Shown here in pieces: positions 31,663-39,368 of a stretch of DNA of 42,968 bases; within the stretch, counting starts at the first letter, position 1; every line of letters begins with the position of its first letter. The notes beneath the pieces were generated by a model. That model worked only from the letters and a program-made list of their open reading frames with translations. It was not told the origin of the DNA and ran no database searches. Source of the stretch: Lysobacterales bacterium. Lineage in GTDB: Bacteria; Pseudomonadota; Gammaproteobacteria; Xanthomonadales; SZUA-36. The stretch lies in the NCBI GenBank assembly GCA_029859645.1, contig JAOUCS010000017.1:1-42968 (forward strand), written 5' to 3'. The position numbers and the translations under genes were made by a program.

Positions 31663-33182
31663 CGCAGGATTTCCCTGGCGGCGTTGTGGCCCGGTGCGCC
31701 GGTCAGGTCGCCACCGGGATGGCAGCCTGCCCCGCACAGATACAATCCCGGCAAAGGCGTGCTGTATTGCGCAGCTTCGTAAGTCGGCCGCATCATCAGC
31801 ATCTGGTCCAGGGCGAATTCGGCATGGTGCCAGTGGCCGCCACTGACACGATAGTCGCGTTCCAGTTCAGCAGGGGTCAGCAATTCAGCATGGATGATCT
31901 GGTCGCGAATGCCAGGCGCATATCCGGATAATCTCTCGATGATCCGCTCATACAGCGCAGCCTTCGCCTGCTTGTTCCAGCCGCCTTTGGGCCGGTAGGG
32001 AACGTACATGACATGGGCAGACAGCACATGCTTTTCTTGTGGAGCCAGCGAGGCGTCCTGCAGGCTGGGAATGACGATTTCCATCACCGGCTCCGGCGGG
32101 TACTCGCCGTATTTTGCGTGGTCGAAAGCAAATTCGATGTCATTCATTGTCGGCGCAATGAGTAATCTGCCATTAAGCCGGTCCAGGCCGGTGAATTCAG
32201 GCAAGCCGTTGAGCGCCAGGTGCAACTTCGCCACGAAGCCATCGCAGCGTAATCGACGGATGCGGTTGGTGAACTGAATTTCCAGGTTATCTATACCGGC
32301 CAGGCCGATAAACGTGGTTTTTGGGTCTGCCGATGAAACAACCCGGCTGGCATGGATGTGCTCGCCACCTGCAAGGATCACTCCTTCAGCAACAAGTCCG
32401 TCCTGCCCCGGATTAACCAGGATGCGGTCGACGGTGGTTCCAGTTCGAATCTCGACACCCGCTGCGCGGGCCGACGCCTGCAGGGCCTCGATCAGTGAGC
32501 CGGGCGTTCCACTCTGCCCCTGAGCCGTCCGGTAGAGCATCGGCAGCACCGCGTTATTGGGTGAGCGGGGTGCCATTTTTGAACCGATCAGCCCGTCCCA
32601 GCACAACACGGCCTTGAGCAATTCGCTGTCAAAGTTCTCGTCGACCAGGTCGCGCGCAGGCAGCGCGGCCACGCGCATGAATTCGCGCATATCGTCCTTG
32701 CCCAGCAGACGGAGTTTCAGCCCGATCCTGGCGAAAGTACTCATGTCTGACCACTTGCCAGGTGCCGCCCGGGGAATGGTTTTTAGCCAGAAAGGTTTCA
32801 GTGCATCGGCAAAGCGCCGCATTTGAGCGGCGAATCGGCGGTAGGCTTCCGCGTCGCCCTGCTCCACACCGGTCACGCTATGACCATCCACCGTCACGTG
32901 CCGGCCTTCCCGGCCCAGACCAGTGACGAGCGTTACGTTGGAGGAACCTTCAAAGCCATACCGCGCCAGCTTGAGGTCGCTGGCGATCCGGTCCGAAAAA
33001 TGATTGACGACATGTGCCACGGAAGTCTTGAAGCCGGGGTGGAATTCGCGGTTTGCGGCGAGTCCGCCAGGTGCTTCAGCAGACTCCAGTAACAGTACTT
33101 TCTGACCAGCCCTTGCCAGGTAGGCCGCACAGACCAGGCCGTTGTGACCTGCGCCAATTATGATTGAGTCGTAGTCAGACAA
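31659..33182 (-). CDS. PYROXD2/CrtI-like FAD-dependent oxidoreductase (first flavoprotein)
   Basis: 507 aa. FAD-binding SIIIGAGHNGLVCAAYLARAG begins at residue 6, with LLLESAEAPGGLAANREFHPGFKTS after it. The distal flavin-binding end is LCGAGCHPGGDLTGAPGHNAA, the same C-terminal motif as its neighbour. Both are PYROXD2/CrtI-like, but they differ widely in sequence, so the pair is an old duplication or two steps on related substrates. It starts 7 nt after the upstream hydrolase stop, and the next gene overlaps its stop by four bases (ATGA), a strong sign of translational coupling. The substrate is unknown. Confidence 0.87.
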   Translation of the reverse strand: MSDYDSIIIGAGHNGLVCAAYLARAGQKVLLLESAEAPGGLAANREFHPGFKTSVAHVVNHFSDRIASDLKLARYGFEGSSNVTLVTGLGREGRHVTVDGHSVTGVEQGDAEAYRRFAAQMRRFADALKPFWLKTIPRAAPGKWSDMSTFARIGLKLRLLGKDDMREFMRVAALPARDLVDENFDSELLKAVLCWDGLIGSKMAPRSPNNAVLPMLYRTAQGQSGTPGSLIEALQASARAAGVEIRTGTTVDRILVNPGQDGLVAEGVILAGGEHIHASRVVSSADPKTTFIGLAGIDNLEIQFTNRIRRLRCDGFVAKLHLALNGLPEFTGLDRLNGRLLIAPTMNDIEFAFDHAKYGEYPPEPVMEIVIPSLQDASLAPQEKHVLSAHVMYVPYRPKGGWNKQAKAALYERIIERLSGYAPGIRDQIIHAELLTPAELERDYRVSGGHWHHAEFALDQMLMMRPTYEAAQYSTPLPGLYLCGAGCHPGGDLTGAPGHNAAREILR

Positions 33183-33189
33183 GTTCTGA

Positions 33190-33996
33190 TTATCGGTTGT
33201 TAAGAAATGTGATTAGCCTATTGTTCACCATATCGGCATGCGTTTCCATCAACCAGTGCCCGGCTCCGCTAATGCCCTCGGCCCGGCCGCCGCTATCGGT
33301 CACAATCTGCAGCCATTTGGACGAGTGGAACATCAACGGCTTGCGTTCTCCGTACAGGTAGAGCACCGGGCATTCTGGCCGGTACCGGCCCAACAGGCTG
33401 GACCGCTTCCAGGGCAGAAACATGCCGCGCCAGAGATAAAAATAGGAGTAGTTATATCGTGAGCGAAGTTGCTGGCGCTGGCGAGTCGGCACGCGGATCA
33501 CCCGGGCCACGCCCTTTGACAGCAGGCCGCCCAGGGGTGGAATCAGCCCGCCAACCAGCCAGCAGGCAATCAGTGACCACTGGTAACCCACGATCATCAG
33601 CGTGGGTTTCAGGCCTGCCGGTTCGATATGTCCGCCGATATCCAGTGCTGCCATCCTGTCGATCAGGTCAGGGTGCGTTTTTTCCAGCAGGTATCCGATA
33701 TAGGCGCCCCAGTCGTGTGTAACCAGGCTGACTTTTCCATCAGGTTGGATCTGCCTGATGGTTTCGTACAGCATGTCCACAAGCTCAGGGAAGTCGAAGC
33801 CTCCCGCCCGTGTAGCCTGCTCGCCATAATTGGGCAGCGTGATCAGAACACAGCGAAATTCGGATTTCAGAACCTCGACCTGCAAGCGCCACAGGCTGGC
33901 ATTGTCCGGCCAGCCATGGATAAAGACCAAAGTCGGGCCGTTTGGATTACCCTCGACAGAATATTCACAGAGACGTTCGAACAACGAAGCAGCCAC
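33190..33996 (-). CDS. Alpha/beta hydrolase of the epoxide hydrolase/haloalkane dehalogenase type
   Basis: 268 aa starting at GTG 33996; no in-frame ATG lies upstream before a stop. The oxyanion motif is FIHGWPDNAS (about residues 25-33) and the nucleophile elbow is HDWGAYIGY with Asp95. An Asp in this position defines epoxide hydrolases and dehalogenases, rather than Ser esterases. Catalytic His is in GAGHWLMETHADMVN near the C-terminus; the acid is less certain. It would hydrolyse an epoxide, halide or ester. It is the first gene of the operon with the two flavoproteins and GcvT-like enzyme (33996 to 28834), divergent from the pirin gene across 132 bp. Confidence 0.88.
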   Translation of the reverse strand: MAASLFERLCEYSVEGNPNGPTLVFIHGWPDNASLWRLQVEVLKSEFRCVLITLPNYGEQATRAGGFDFPELVDMLYETIRQIQPDGKVSLVTHDWGAYIGYLLEKTHPDLIDRMAALDIGGHIEPAGLKPTLMIVGYQWSLIACWLVGGLIPPLGGLLSKGVARVIRVPTRQRQQLRSRYNYSYFYLWRGMFLPWKRSSLLGRYRPECPVLYLYGERKPLMFHSSKWLQIVTDSGGRAEGISGAGHWLMETHADMVNNRLITFLNNR

Positions 33997-34077
33997 TTGG
34001 AATCTACCGTTCAGCCTGGTTCTTTAAACTAGCTTCTTTGATGCCTGCTTGGCAAGCGAGGGCATATTCAAAAAATT

Positions 34078-34086
34078 TGCTATAGT
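34078..34086 (+). promoter_or_regulatory. Extended -10 promoter for the pirin gene
   Basis: TGCTATAGT matches the extended -10 pattern TGnTATAAT, which can work without a good -35 (none is seen). It lies about 43 nt before GTG 34129, leaving room for a short leader and the AGAGGAG ribosome site. Confidence 0.45.
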
Positions 34087-34128
34087 CCTGATTGCCGGCG
34101 CAACGGCCAATCAACCAAGAGGAGTATT

Positions 34129-35031
34129 GTGAGCAGACTGGATGCCATTGAGCCTTCATGTACCAGGCGTGATGATGCAATCAAGGTTTTGGTCAATGCT
34201 CGCAGCAGGGACCTGGGCGGATTCAGCGTGCGTCGGGTTTTGCCGGCGCCTCTGGCGCGCCGGGTAGGTCCCTTCGTGTTTTTTGATGAAATGGGGCCTG
34301 CAGATTTCCCTCCGGGAAAGGGGATTAATGTCCGTCCCCACCCGCATATCGGACTGGCCACGGTAACATTTTTGCTGGAGGGTGAAATCCTTCACCGGGA
34401 CAGCCTGGGTTGTGTCCAGGCGATACAACCGGGCGCCGTAAACCTGATGACGGCCGGCAGGGGCATCGTCCATTCAGAACGCACAGATCCGGCGCTCGAG
34501 CGTAGCGGCCAGAGATTACATGGCCTGCAGGTATGGATGGCTCTGCCTGCAGACAAGCAGGAAACTGACCCTTCGTTTATGCACTATCCAAAAGAGGTCT
34601 TGCCGGTCGTTCACGAGGCCGGTGTGGATACCACCATCATCATCGGCGAATACGCGGGAGGGCGCTCACCGGTGCAGGTACATGCACAAACGCTTTACCT
34701 GTCACAGAAACTGCGCGAGGGAATCACGCTGCAACTGGACCTGTCTGTCGAGCAAGCAGCGATCTACGTGGTTACCGGTGAAGTGGACATCGAAGGCTGC
34801 CAGGTTGAAGCGGGCGTCATGGCGGTGCTGGCCCGCCGTGGCGTCAGGGTCCACGCCCGGCAGGCCAGCCAGATCATCGTGATGGGTGGTGAGGACATCG
34901 GTCACCGTGAAATATTCTGGAATTTCGTCCACACTTCCAGCGAACGCATCGATGTGGCAAAACAGCAATGGCGTGATATGAAATTTGCGCCGGTACCGGG
35001 TGACGATGAGTTCATTCCGCTTCCACTTTGA
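34129..35031 (+). CDS. Pirin-family cupin
   Basis: 300 aa, GTG start 34129 with AGAGGAG just upstream. Two cupin domains: the N-terminal one contains the metal-binding NVRPHPHIGLATVTFLLEGEILHRDSLG (His residues in PHPHIG) and the GIVHSER segment, both pirin hallmarks, plus the second-domain strands VTGEVDIEGCQVEAGVMAVL. Bacterial pirins are Fe- or Mn-cupins with quercetin dioxygenase-like or regulatory activity. The upstream part QVRRVLPAPLARRVGPFVFFDEMGP-type segment is conserved in the family. It overlaps the following selO gene by about 26 nt (from ATG 35006), so the two genes are co-transcribed. Confidence 0.92.
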   Translation: MSRLDAIEPSCTRRDDAIKVLVNARSRDLGGFSVRRVLPAPLARRVGPFVFFDEMGPADFPPGKGINVRPHPHIGLATVTFLLEGEILHRDSLGCVQAIQPGAVNLMTAGRGIVHSERTDPALERSGQRLHGLQVWMALPADKQETDPSFMHYPKEVLPVVHEAGVDTTIIIGEYAGGRSPVQVHAQTLYLSQKLREGITLQLDLSVEQAAIYVVTGEVDIEGCQVEAGVMAVLARRGVRVHARQASQIIVMGGEDIGHREIFWNFVHTSSERIDVAKQQWRDMKFAPVPGDDEFIPLPL

Positions 35032-36484
35032 CAACAGCTACTCCCGGCTGCCTTCCCGCTTCTACACGAAACTGGAGCCAACACCCGTGCCGAATCCCGG
35101 CCCGGTGCGCGTCAATTCCGGCCTGGCGGACTTGCTCGGCATTGACGCGGACTGGCTGGCCTCCGAAGAGGGTACACAGGTGCTGGCAGGCAACCGGGTG
35201 CCGGAGGGTTCAGAACCCATCGCTACGGTTTATGCGGGCCACCAGTTCGGAGGCTGGTCACCGCAACTAGGGGATGGCCGGGCGATACTGCTGGGCGAGG
35301 TTATTGGCCGGGACCAGCTGCGTTATGACATTCAGCTAAAGGGATCGGGCCGCACGCCCTATTCCAGGGGCGGGGACGGCAAAGCGCCGCTGGGCCCGGT
35401 TTTACGCGAGTATATCGTCAGCGAAGCGATGGCGGCTTTCGGTGTTCCGACCTCGCGTTCACTGGCCGCCGTGACCACGGGCGAGCACGTATTCCGGCCA
35501 CCGGAAGCCTTGCCCGGAGCCGTGTTGACCCGCGTTGCCCAAAGCCATATCCGAATCGGAACCTTTCAGTATTTCTATTCATTGCAGGACGTCGCAGCGC
35601 TGCAGATACTGACTGACCACGTTATCAATCGTCACTACCCGGCCGCAGCCCTCTCGGATAATCCTGCGCGGGCCATGCTGGATGGCGTGGTGGCGGCGCA
35701 GGCCAGCCTGGTGGCTCAATGGCAGTTGCTGGGCTTCATACATGGTGTCATGAACACCGATAACATGCTGCTTTCCGGCGAAACCATCGATTACGGCCCC
35801 TGTGCGTTCATGGACGCGTTTCATCCCGACCGGGTATTCAGTTCGATCGACCACCAGGGCCGTTATGCCTACAGCAACCAGCCATCGATTGCACATTGGA
35901 ACCTGGCAAACCTGGCTCAGTCTCTGGTTCCGGTGCTCGATTCTGACCGGGAACGGGCCACGACGCAGGCACAGGAAGCGATCGATGTGTTTCCTGATCT
36001 GTTTCAAAGCGCTTACCGGCGCGGGATGGCGCGCAAGCTTGGCCTGACGGAACTGGAAGCCGAAGACGACTCGCTGGCCACTGAATTCCTGGGCCTGATG
36101 ACCCGCGAACAAAGCGACTTTACCCTGGCATTCCGGCGCTTGGCTGAGCTGGCAAAGCCCGCGTCGGCCCAGGGAATTGCGGAGCTGTTCGAGTTTTCTG
36201 AAGCTTACGCCGGTTGGCTGCAGCGCTGGTCGCAGCGGGTAGAGCAGGACAAACAGTCAGCCGATGAGCGACAGGTGTCCATGTTCAGCGCCAATCCGGC
36301 ATTCATTCCGCGTAACCACCTGGTCGAGGCGGCGATCAGTAACGCTATTGAAGAAGATTTTTCATCGTTTAATCAATTGCTTGACCTGCTTGAAGCGTCA
36401 CGCGACTATGACCCGGGACTGAGAGAAATCGCCCGCCCGCCCCGGGCGGACGAAATCGTTGCCCAGACGTTTTGCGGTACATGA
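35006..36484 (+). CDS. selO: SelO-type pseudokinase, protein adenylyltransferase
   Basis: About 492 aa from ATG 35006; an in-frame TTG at 34985 is less likely. It overlaps the pirin stop. The family is clear: YAGHQFGGWSPQLGDGRAILLGEV, LKGSGRTPYSRGGDGKAPLGPVLREYIVSEAM and HGVMNTDNMLLSGETIDYGPCAFMD. The last holds the catalytic-loop Asn and Asp-like residues of this flipped-nucleotide pseudokinase. SelO (UPF0061, YdiU) transfers AMP from ATP to Ser/Thr/Tyr of target proteins and is tied to oxidative stress. The C-terminus ends FCGT, the Cys-containing end usual for bacterial members (eukaryotic ones have selenocysteine). It converges on the pseudopilin gene. Confidence 0.95.
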   Translation: MSSFRFHFDNSYSRLPSRFYTKLEPTPVPNPGPVRVNSGLADLLGIDADWLASEEGTQVLAGNRVPEGSEPIATVYAGHQFGGWSPQLGDGRAILLGEVIGRDQLRYDIQLKGSGRTPYSRGGDGKAPLGPVLREYIVSEAMAAFGVPTSRSLAAVTTGEHVFRPPEALPGAVLTRVAQSHIRIGTFQYFYSLQDVAALQILTDHVINRHYPAAALSDNPARAMLDGVVAAQASLVAQWQLLGFIHGVMNTDNMLLSGETIDYGPCAFMDAFHPDRVFSSIDHQGRYAYSNQPSIAHWNLANLAQSLVPVLDSDRERATTQAQEAIDVFPDLFQSAYRRGMARKLGLTELEAEDDSLATEFLGLMTREQSDFTLAFRRLAELAKPASAQGIAELFEFSEAYAGWLQRWSQRVEQDKQSADERQVSMFSANPAFIPRNHLVEAAISNAIEEDFSSFNQLLDLLEASRDYDPGLREIARPPRADEIVAQTFCGT

Positions 36485-36521
36485 ATAACGCAGATTTTGA
36501 CGGCGGCTGTGCCTGCGGCGA

Positions 36522-36974
36522 TTACTCGATGACCAAATTGCGGCGCTGACTGGCCCCCTCGACTGATGCCAGCATGACCGTGGTTGGACTATTGACGCCT
36601 CCATCGGGGTTGAACATGACGAGCGTGTCGCCGCTGACCACCCTGACAGTCACCGGAAGCGCGTACTCCTTTGTCAGTACACCTAATGTCGTGTCTTGCC
36701 CGGCCCTGGGTATCGAAACAGTGATGCCATGCCGGGCCTGTTCACCACTGGCGGTGATGCGCAGCGTTACGTCTGAGCCATAAAGACGGGCTGAGACGCG
36801 AGCCTTTTGTATGGACTCTTCGGTAATTTCTTCTGCTTTATCGAGATCCGATTCAAGCAATACCGAACTCATCATCGGGGCAGCGAACACCGTGATCAGT
36901 GCGAGGATACTGGTGTAGATCAACAACTCGATGGCCGTGAGGCCTCTCATGGTTGCGTTTTTGATAATTTTCAT
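36522..36974 (-). CDS. Type IV pseudopilin-like protein (GspH/FimT-like)
   Basis: 150 aa. A short leader ends in MRG, followed by a prepilin-type processing site: G11 then LTAIELLIYTSILALITVF. Cleavage after Gly11 and Glu at position +5 fit the G-(FL)TxxE rule for prepilin peptidase. The hydrophobic helix leads into a coiled helix (SVLLESDLDKAEEITEESIQKARV) and a beta-rich globular part (TLRITASGEQARHGITVSIP). Function: minor pilin or pseudopilin of a type II secretion or type IV pilus system. No other pilus or secretion gene is in the window, so it is isolated. Upstream is a long hairpin-rich gap. Confidence 0.82.
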   Translation of the reverse strand: MKIIKNATMRGLTAIELLIYTSILALITVFAAPMMSSVLLESDLDKAEEITEESIQKARVSARLYGSDVTLRITASGEQARHGITVSIPRAGQDTTLGVLTKEYALPVTVRVVSGDTLVMFNPDGGVNSPTTVMLASVEGASQRRNLVIE

Positions 36975-37417
36975 GGCTTAGCCCTCTCCAAGCGCCCCTT
37001 GCGTTTCTTGAATTGTTATAGGTGCAATGCGAATACCACGAGTCGTAATGACCCGTGTGCGAGCGGATAAAATGTTCAACGGATTGAAAAGTATCGAAGC
37101 GAGTGCTCCGTGCAGGCCGGAGGCCCGTGGTATAGCAGGTGATGTCGATCGCACTCAAGACTGGTAGCCTCCTGATGCATATCGAATCCGCAAGCGGATT
37201 TGCCCAATATCCCGGGTTCAGATCCCTTGAACCAGCATGCATAGCAGCCAGCTGACTGACCGGGGCTGTCCGACAGTATACACGATTATTAAGTTATCAT
37301 AGGAAAATCTGATATTTAGCGATAAGAGTGAATTATTTAGATAGCTTCTGATTCCTTTCGAAAAGGAATATTTTTTGCCGCGTGGCTTCTCTTCTTATGC
37401 TTCCGTATACTCAAAAA
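36975..37417. other. 440-bp hairpin-rich gap between pseudopilin and miaE-like genes
   Basis: No convincing protein-coding frame. A 129-aa minus frame covers part of it but overlaps the pseudopilin gene in another frame and has no domain. Inverted repeats stand out: AATCCG-CAAG-CGGATT near 37184-37200, GGCCGGAGGCC near 37116-37126, ACGAGTCGTAATGACCCGT near 37039-37057 and GGTTCAGATCCCTTGAACC near 37215-37233. A strong terminator closes it at the right. The set suggests a structured transcript or complex leader of unknown direction. TATACT on the minus strand near 37277-37282 (AGTATA on plus) could start a pseudopilin leader. Confidence 0.4.
37351..37376 (+). terminator. Rho-independent terminator just before the miaE-like gene
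   Basis: ATTCCTTT, loop CGA, AAAGGAAT, then ATTTTTT: an 8-pair hairpin followed by a run of six T on the plus strand. There is no plus-strand protein gene immediately upstream, so it either ends an unannotated transcript in the gap or works as an attenuator before the next gene. Confidence 0.65.
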
Positions 37418-37990
37418 ATGATTGAACTGAAGTACAGAACAGTAGCTGCCTGGGCAGCATGCGTGGTCGAAGACATGGACCAGTTCCTGCCGGATCACGC
37501 GGCAGCTGAGAAAAAAGCGTCCAGCATGGCCATGACGATGGTTTCCCACTATCCGGACCGGCCGGAGCTGGTCACGGCCATGGTGGACCTGGCTATTGAG
37601 GAATTGAATCATTTCCGGGCCGTGGTGAAATTCATGCGGGAGCGGGAATTGCACCTGCTGCCCGACGAAAAGGATCCCTATGTAAACGAGCTGAGACGCT
37701 CCATCCGAAGCGGCAAGGATCTGTTTTTCATGGACCGGCTGCTGGTTGCCGGAATTATCGAGGCCCGTGGTGCAGAGCGGTTCGGCCTGGTGGCGGATGC
37801 ACTGCCCGAGGGGCGATTACGACGATTCTACCGTTCAATCACCCAATCCGAGGAAGGGCACGAAGCGTTATTCATCGAGTTGGCGGAGCTCTATTTTGAC
37901 CCCGCCGAAACGCGCCTGAGGCTGGATGAACTGCTGGACATCGAAGCAGACATCATTGCCCGGTTGCCGTTGCGACCGGCGCTGCACTGA
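37418..37990 (+). CDS. miaE: MiaE-like tRNA 2-methylthio-ribosyladenosine hydroxylase
   Basis: 190 aa from ATG 37418. The frame stays open upstream to GTG 37382 and ATG 37397, but no start has a Shine-Dalgarno sequence; I prefer 37418 because MIELKYRTVAAWAACV matches the usual family N-terminus. TATACT at 37406-37411 is a good -10 so close that the mRNA may be leaderless. Carboxylate and His ligands of a ferritin-like di-iron site are visible: DHAAAEKKAS, IEELNHFRAV, IEARGAERF and SEEGHEALF. The enzyme hydroxylates ms2i6A37 in tRNA using oxygen. The C-terminus LPLRPALH is typical for one MiaE branch. It is followed by a glycosyltransferase 5 nt downstream. Confidence 0.87.
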   Translation: MIELKYRTVAAWAACVVEDMDQFLPDHAAAEKKASSMAMTMVSHYPDRPELVTAMVDLAIEELNHFRAVVKFMRERELHLLPDEKDPYVNELRRSIRSGKDLFFMDRLLVAGIIEARGAERFGLVADALPEGRLRRFYRSITQSEEGHEALFIELAELYFDPAETRLRLDELLDIEADIIARLPLRPALH

Positions 37991-37995
37991 AGCCG

Positions 37996-39348
37996 GTGGA
38001 TAAATACCTTGAGGGCTATGCTGAGCGCGGCACGGCCGCGGTCGCGGGATTGCCGGGTGACAGTCCCTGGCAGCAGACCGTGGTGATCCCGGTTTGTAAC
38101 GAATCAACCGGCATATTGCGCCCACTTCCTCCGCTGCCCGGTCGCAGCCTGATGATCCTGGTAGTTAACGAAGTTGAAGGGTCTCCCGATCACGTGTCGG
38201 CCGCCAACCAGGCTTTCGCCGCCGAAGTGGCAGAGAGGTTCAATGAAACCTGGCAGTCCGGTTGCAGCGGCGGTCTGGCGCTTTATTCCGACCCGGATTC
38301 ACCCCGTGATGTGCTGCTGGTTGACCGCTTCAGTAAAGGACTCCGATGGTCTCGAAAGGGGGGCGTGGGTCATGCCCGGAAGACGGGCGCAGACCTGGCG
38401 GCGTTTCTCGTCAACCGGAACCGGATTCAGTCACCCTGGATTCACTGCAGCGATGCGGACGTTGTTTTGCCCGGGCGGTATTTTACCTGCAGTGGAGATC
38501 TTGACGACGACGCTTCATCAACCACCGCTGCGCTGATTTACCCATTCCGTCATGTGAGTACCGAAGGGGCGGCTGATGACAAGGTCGACCAGGCCACGCA
38601 ACTCTATGAGTACTCGCTTCGCTATTATGTCGCCGGCCTGGTCTTCGCCGGCTCGCCTTATGCGTTTCATACCATTGGCAGCACGATGGCTGTCAATGCA
38701 TCCCACTATTGCAAAGTCAGGGGATTCCCACGTCGCCAGGCAGGAGAGGATTTTTACCTGCTGAACAAGCTGGCCAAGGTGGGATCCGTCAGGCAACTCG
38801 ACGAAGAAACTGAATGCGAGCCAATCAAGATTGCAGCGCGCCTGTCGGACCGGGTTCCCTTCGGGACGGGGGCAGCCGTTGGCAAAATGATGGAACTCAA
38901 GGACCCAATCCGGGAATTTCGTTTTTATCATCCGCGGGTTTTCAGCTCGTTAAAAGCCTGGCTCGACAGCCTGCCCATTTTCTGGCAACAGCGGTCCAGC
39001 AAACTGACTCAAATACTGAGTCCCCTGGATCTGGATTATCTGATCAGGCCATTGCGGGATGCTGGCGCCTCTGAAGCGTTGGATCACTCCCTGCGGCAAA
39101 GCTCAAACGCGTTGCAGTTCACCCGGCACATGAATACCTGGTTCGATGCTTTTCGCACACTCAAACTGATCCATTACCTGCGTGATTGTTGTTATCCCCC
39201 GGTTGGTTTTGAAGCTTTGGTCAAGCACGACAGCCTGCGCCATTTGTTGCCACTCGAGCCTGTTCTGGCGAGCCTGCATCACTCACAGCAGGGTGTTCGT
39301 CTCTCGAGATCTTCGCTTCGACGGTTGCCCGATGACAACAGATGCTGA
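37996..39348 (+). CDS. Family-2-like glycosyltransferase
   Basis: 450 aa starting at GTG 37996, 5 nt after the miaE stop. The GT-A fold is suggested by VVIPVCNES (residues 29-37, the nucleotide-sugar start), RWSRKGGVGHARKTGADLA, the metal-binding HCSDADVVLP (DxD: Asp-Ala-Asp) and the acceptor-side QAGEDFYLLNKLAK motif with the ED pair. The remaining C-terminal 150 residues have no recognised domain. There is no membrane segment, so it is soluble. The sugar donor and acceptor are unknown. Its last codons overlap an unused upstream start of the next gene, whose real start is downstream. Operon with the MiaE-like protein. Confidence 0.78.
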   Translation: MDKYLEGYAERGTAAVAGLPGDSPWQQTVVIPVCNESTGILRPLPPLPGRSLMILVVNEVEGSPDHVSAANQAFAAEVAERFNETWQSGCSGGLALYSDPDSPRDVLLVDRFSKGLRWSRKGGVGHARKTGADLAAFLVNRNRIQSPWIHCSDADVVLPGRYFTCSGDLDDDASSTTAALIYPFRHVSTEGAADDKVDQATQLYEYSLRYYVAGLVFAGSPYAFHTIGSTMAVNASHYCKVRGFPRRQAGEDFYLLNKLAKVGSVRQLDEETECEPIKIAARLSDRVPFGTGAAVGKMMELKDPIREFRFYHPRVFSSLKAWLDSLPIFWQQRSSKLTQILSPLDLDYLIRPLRDAGASEALDHSLRQSSNALQFTRHMNTWFDAFRTLKLIHYLRDCCYPPVGFEALVKHDSLRHLLPLEPVLASLHHSQQGVRLSRSSLRRLPDDNRC

Positions 39349-39368
39349 TGGAATATAGGATTGGGTGC

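Noticed and set aside
37214-37226. tRNA-like T-arm sequence GGGTTCAGATCCC
   Set aside because: There is no acceptor, D or anticodon arm around it, and no CCA end, so it is a chance match or decayed remnant at most.
36853-37242. 129-aa minus-strand frame spanning the gap and the pseudopilin start
   Set aside because: It overlaps the pseudopilin gene in another frame, lacks a ribosome site, and has a composition unlike its neighbours.
36975-37417. c-di-GMP riboswitch, RNase P, tmRNA or SRP RNA in the hairpin-rich gap
   Set aside because: Hallmark conserved stretches of these RNAs were looked for on both strands and not found.
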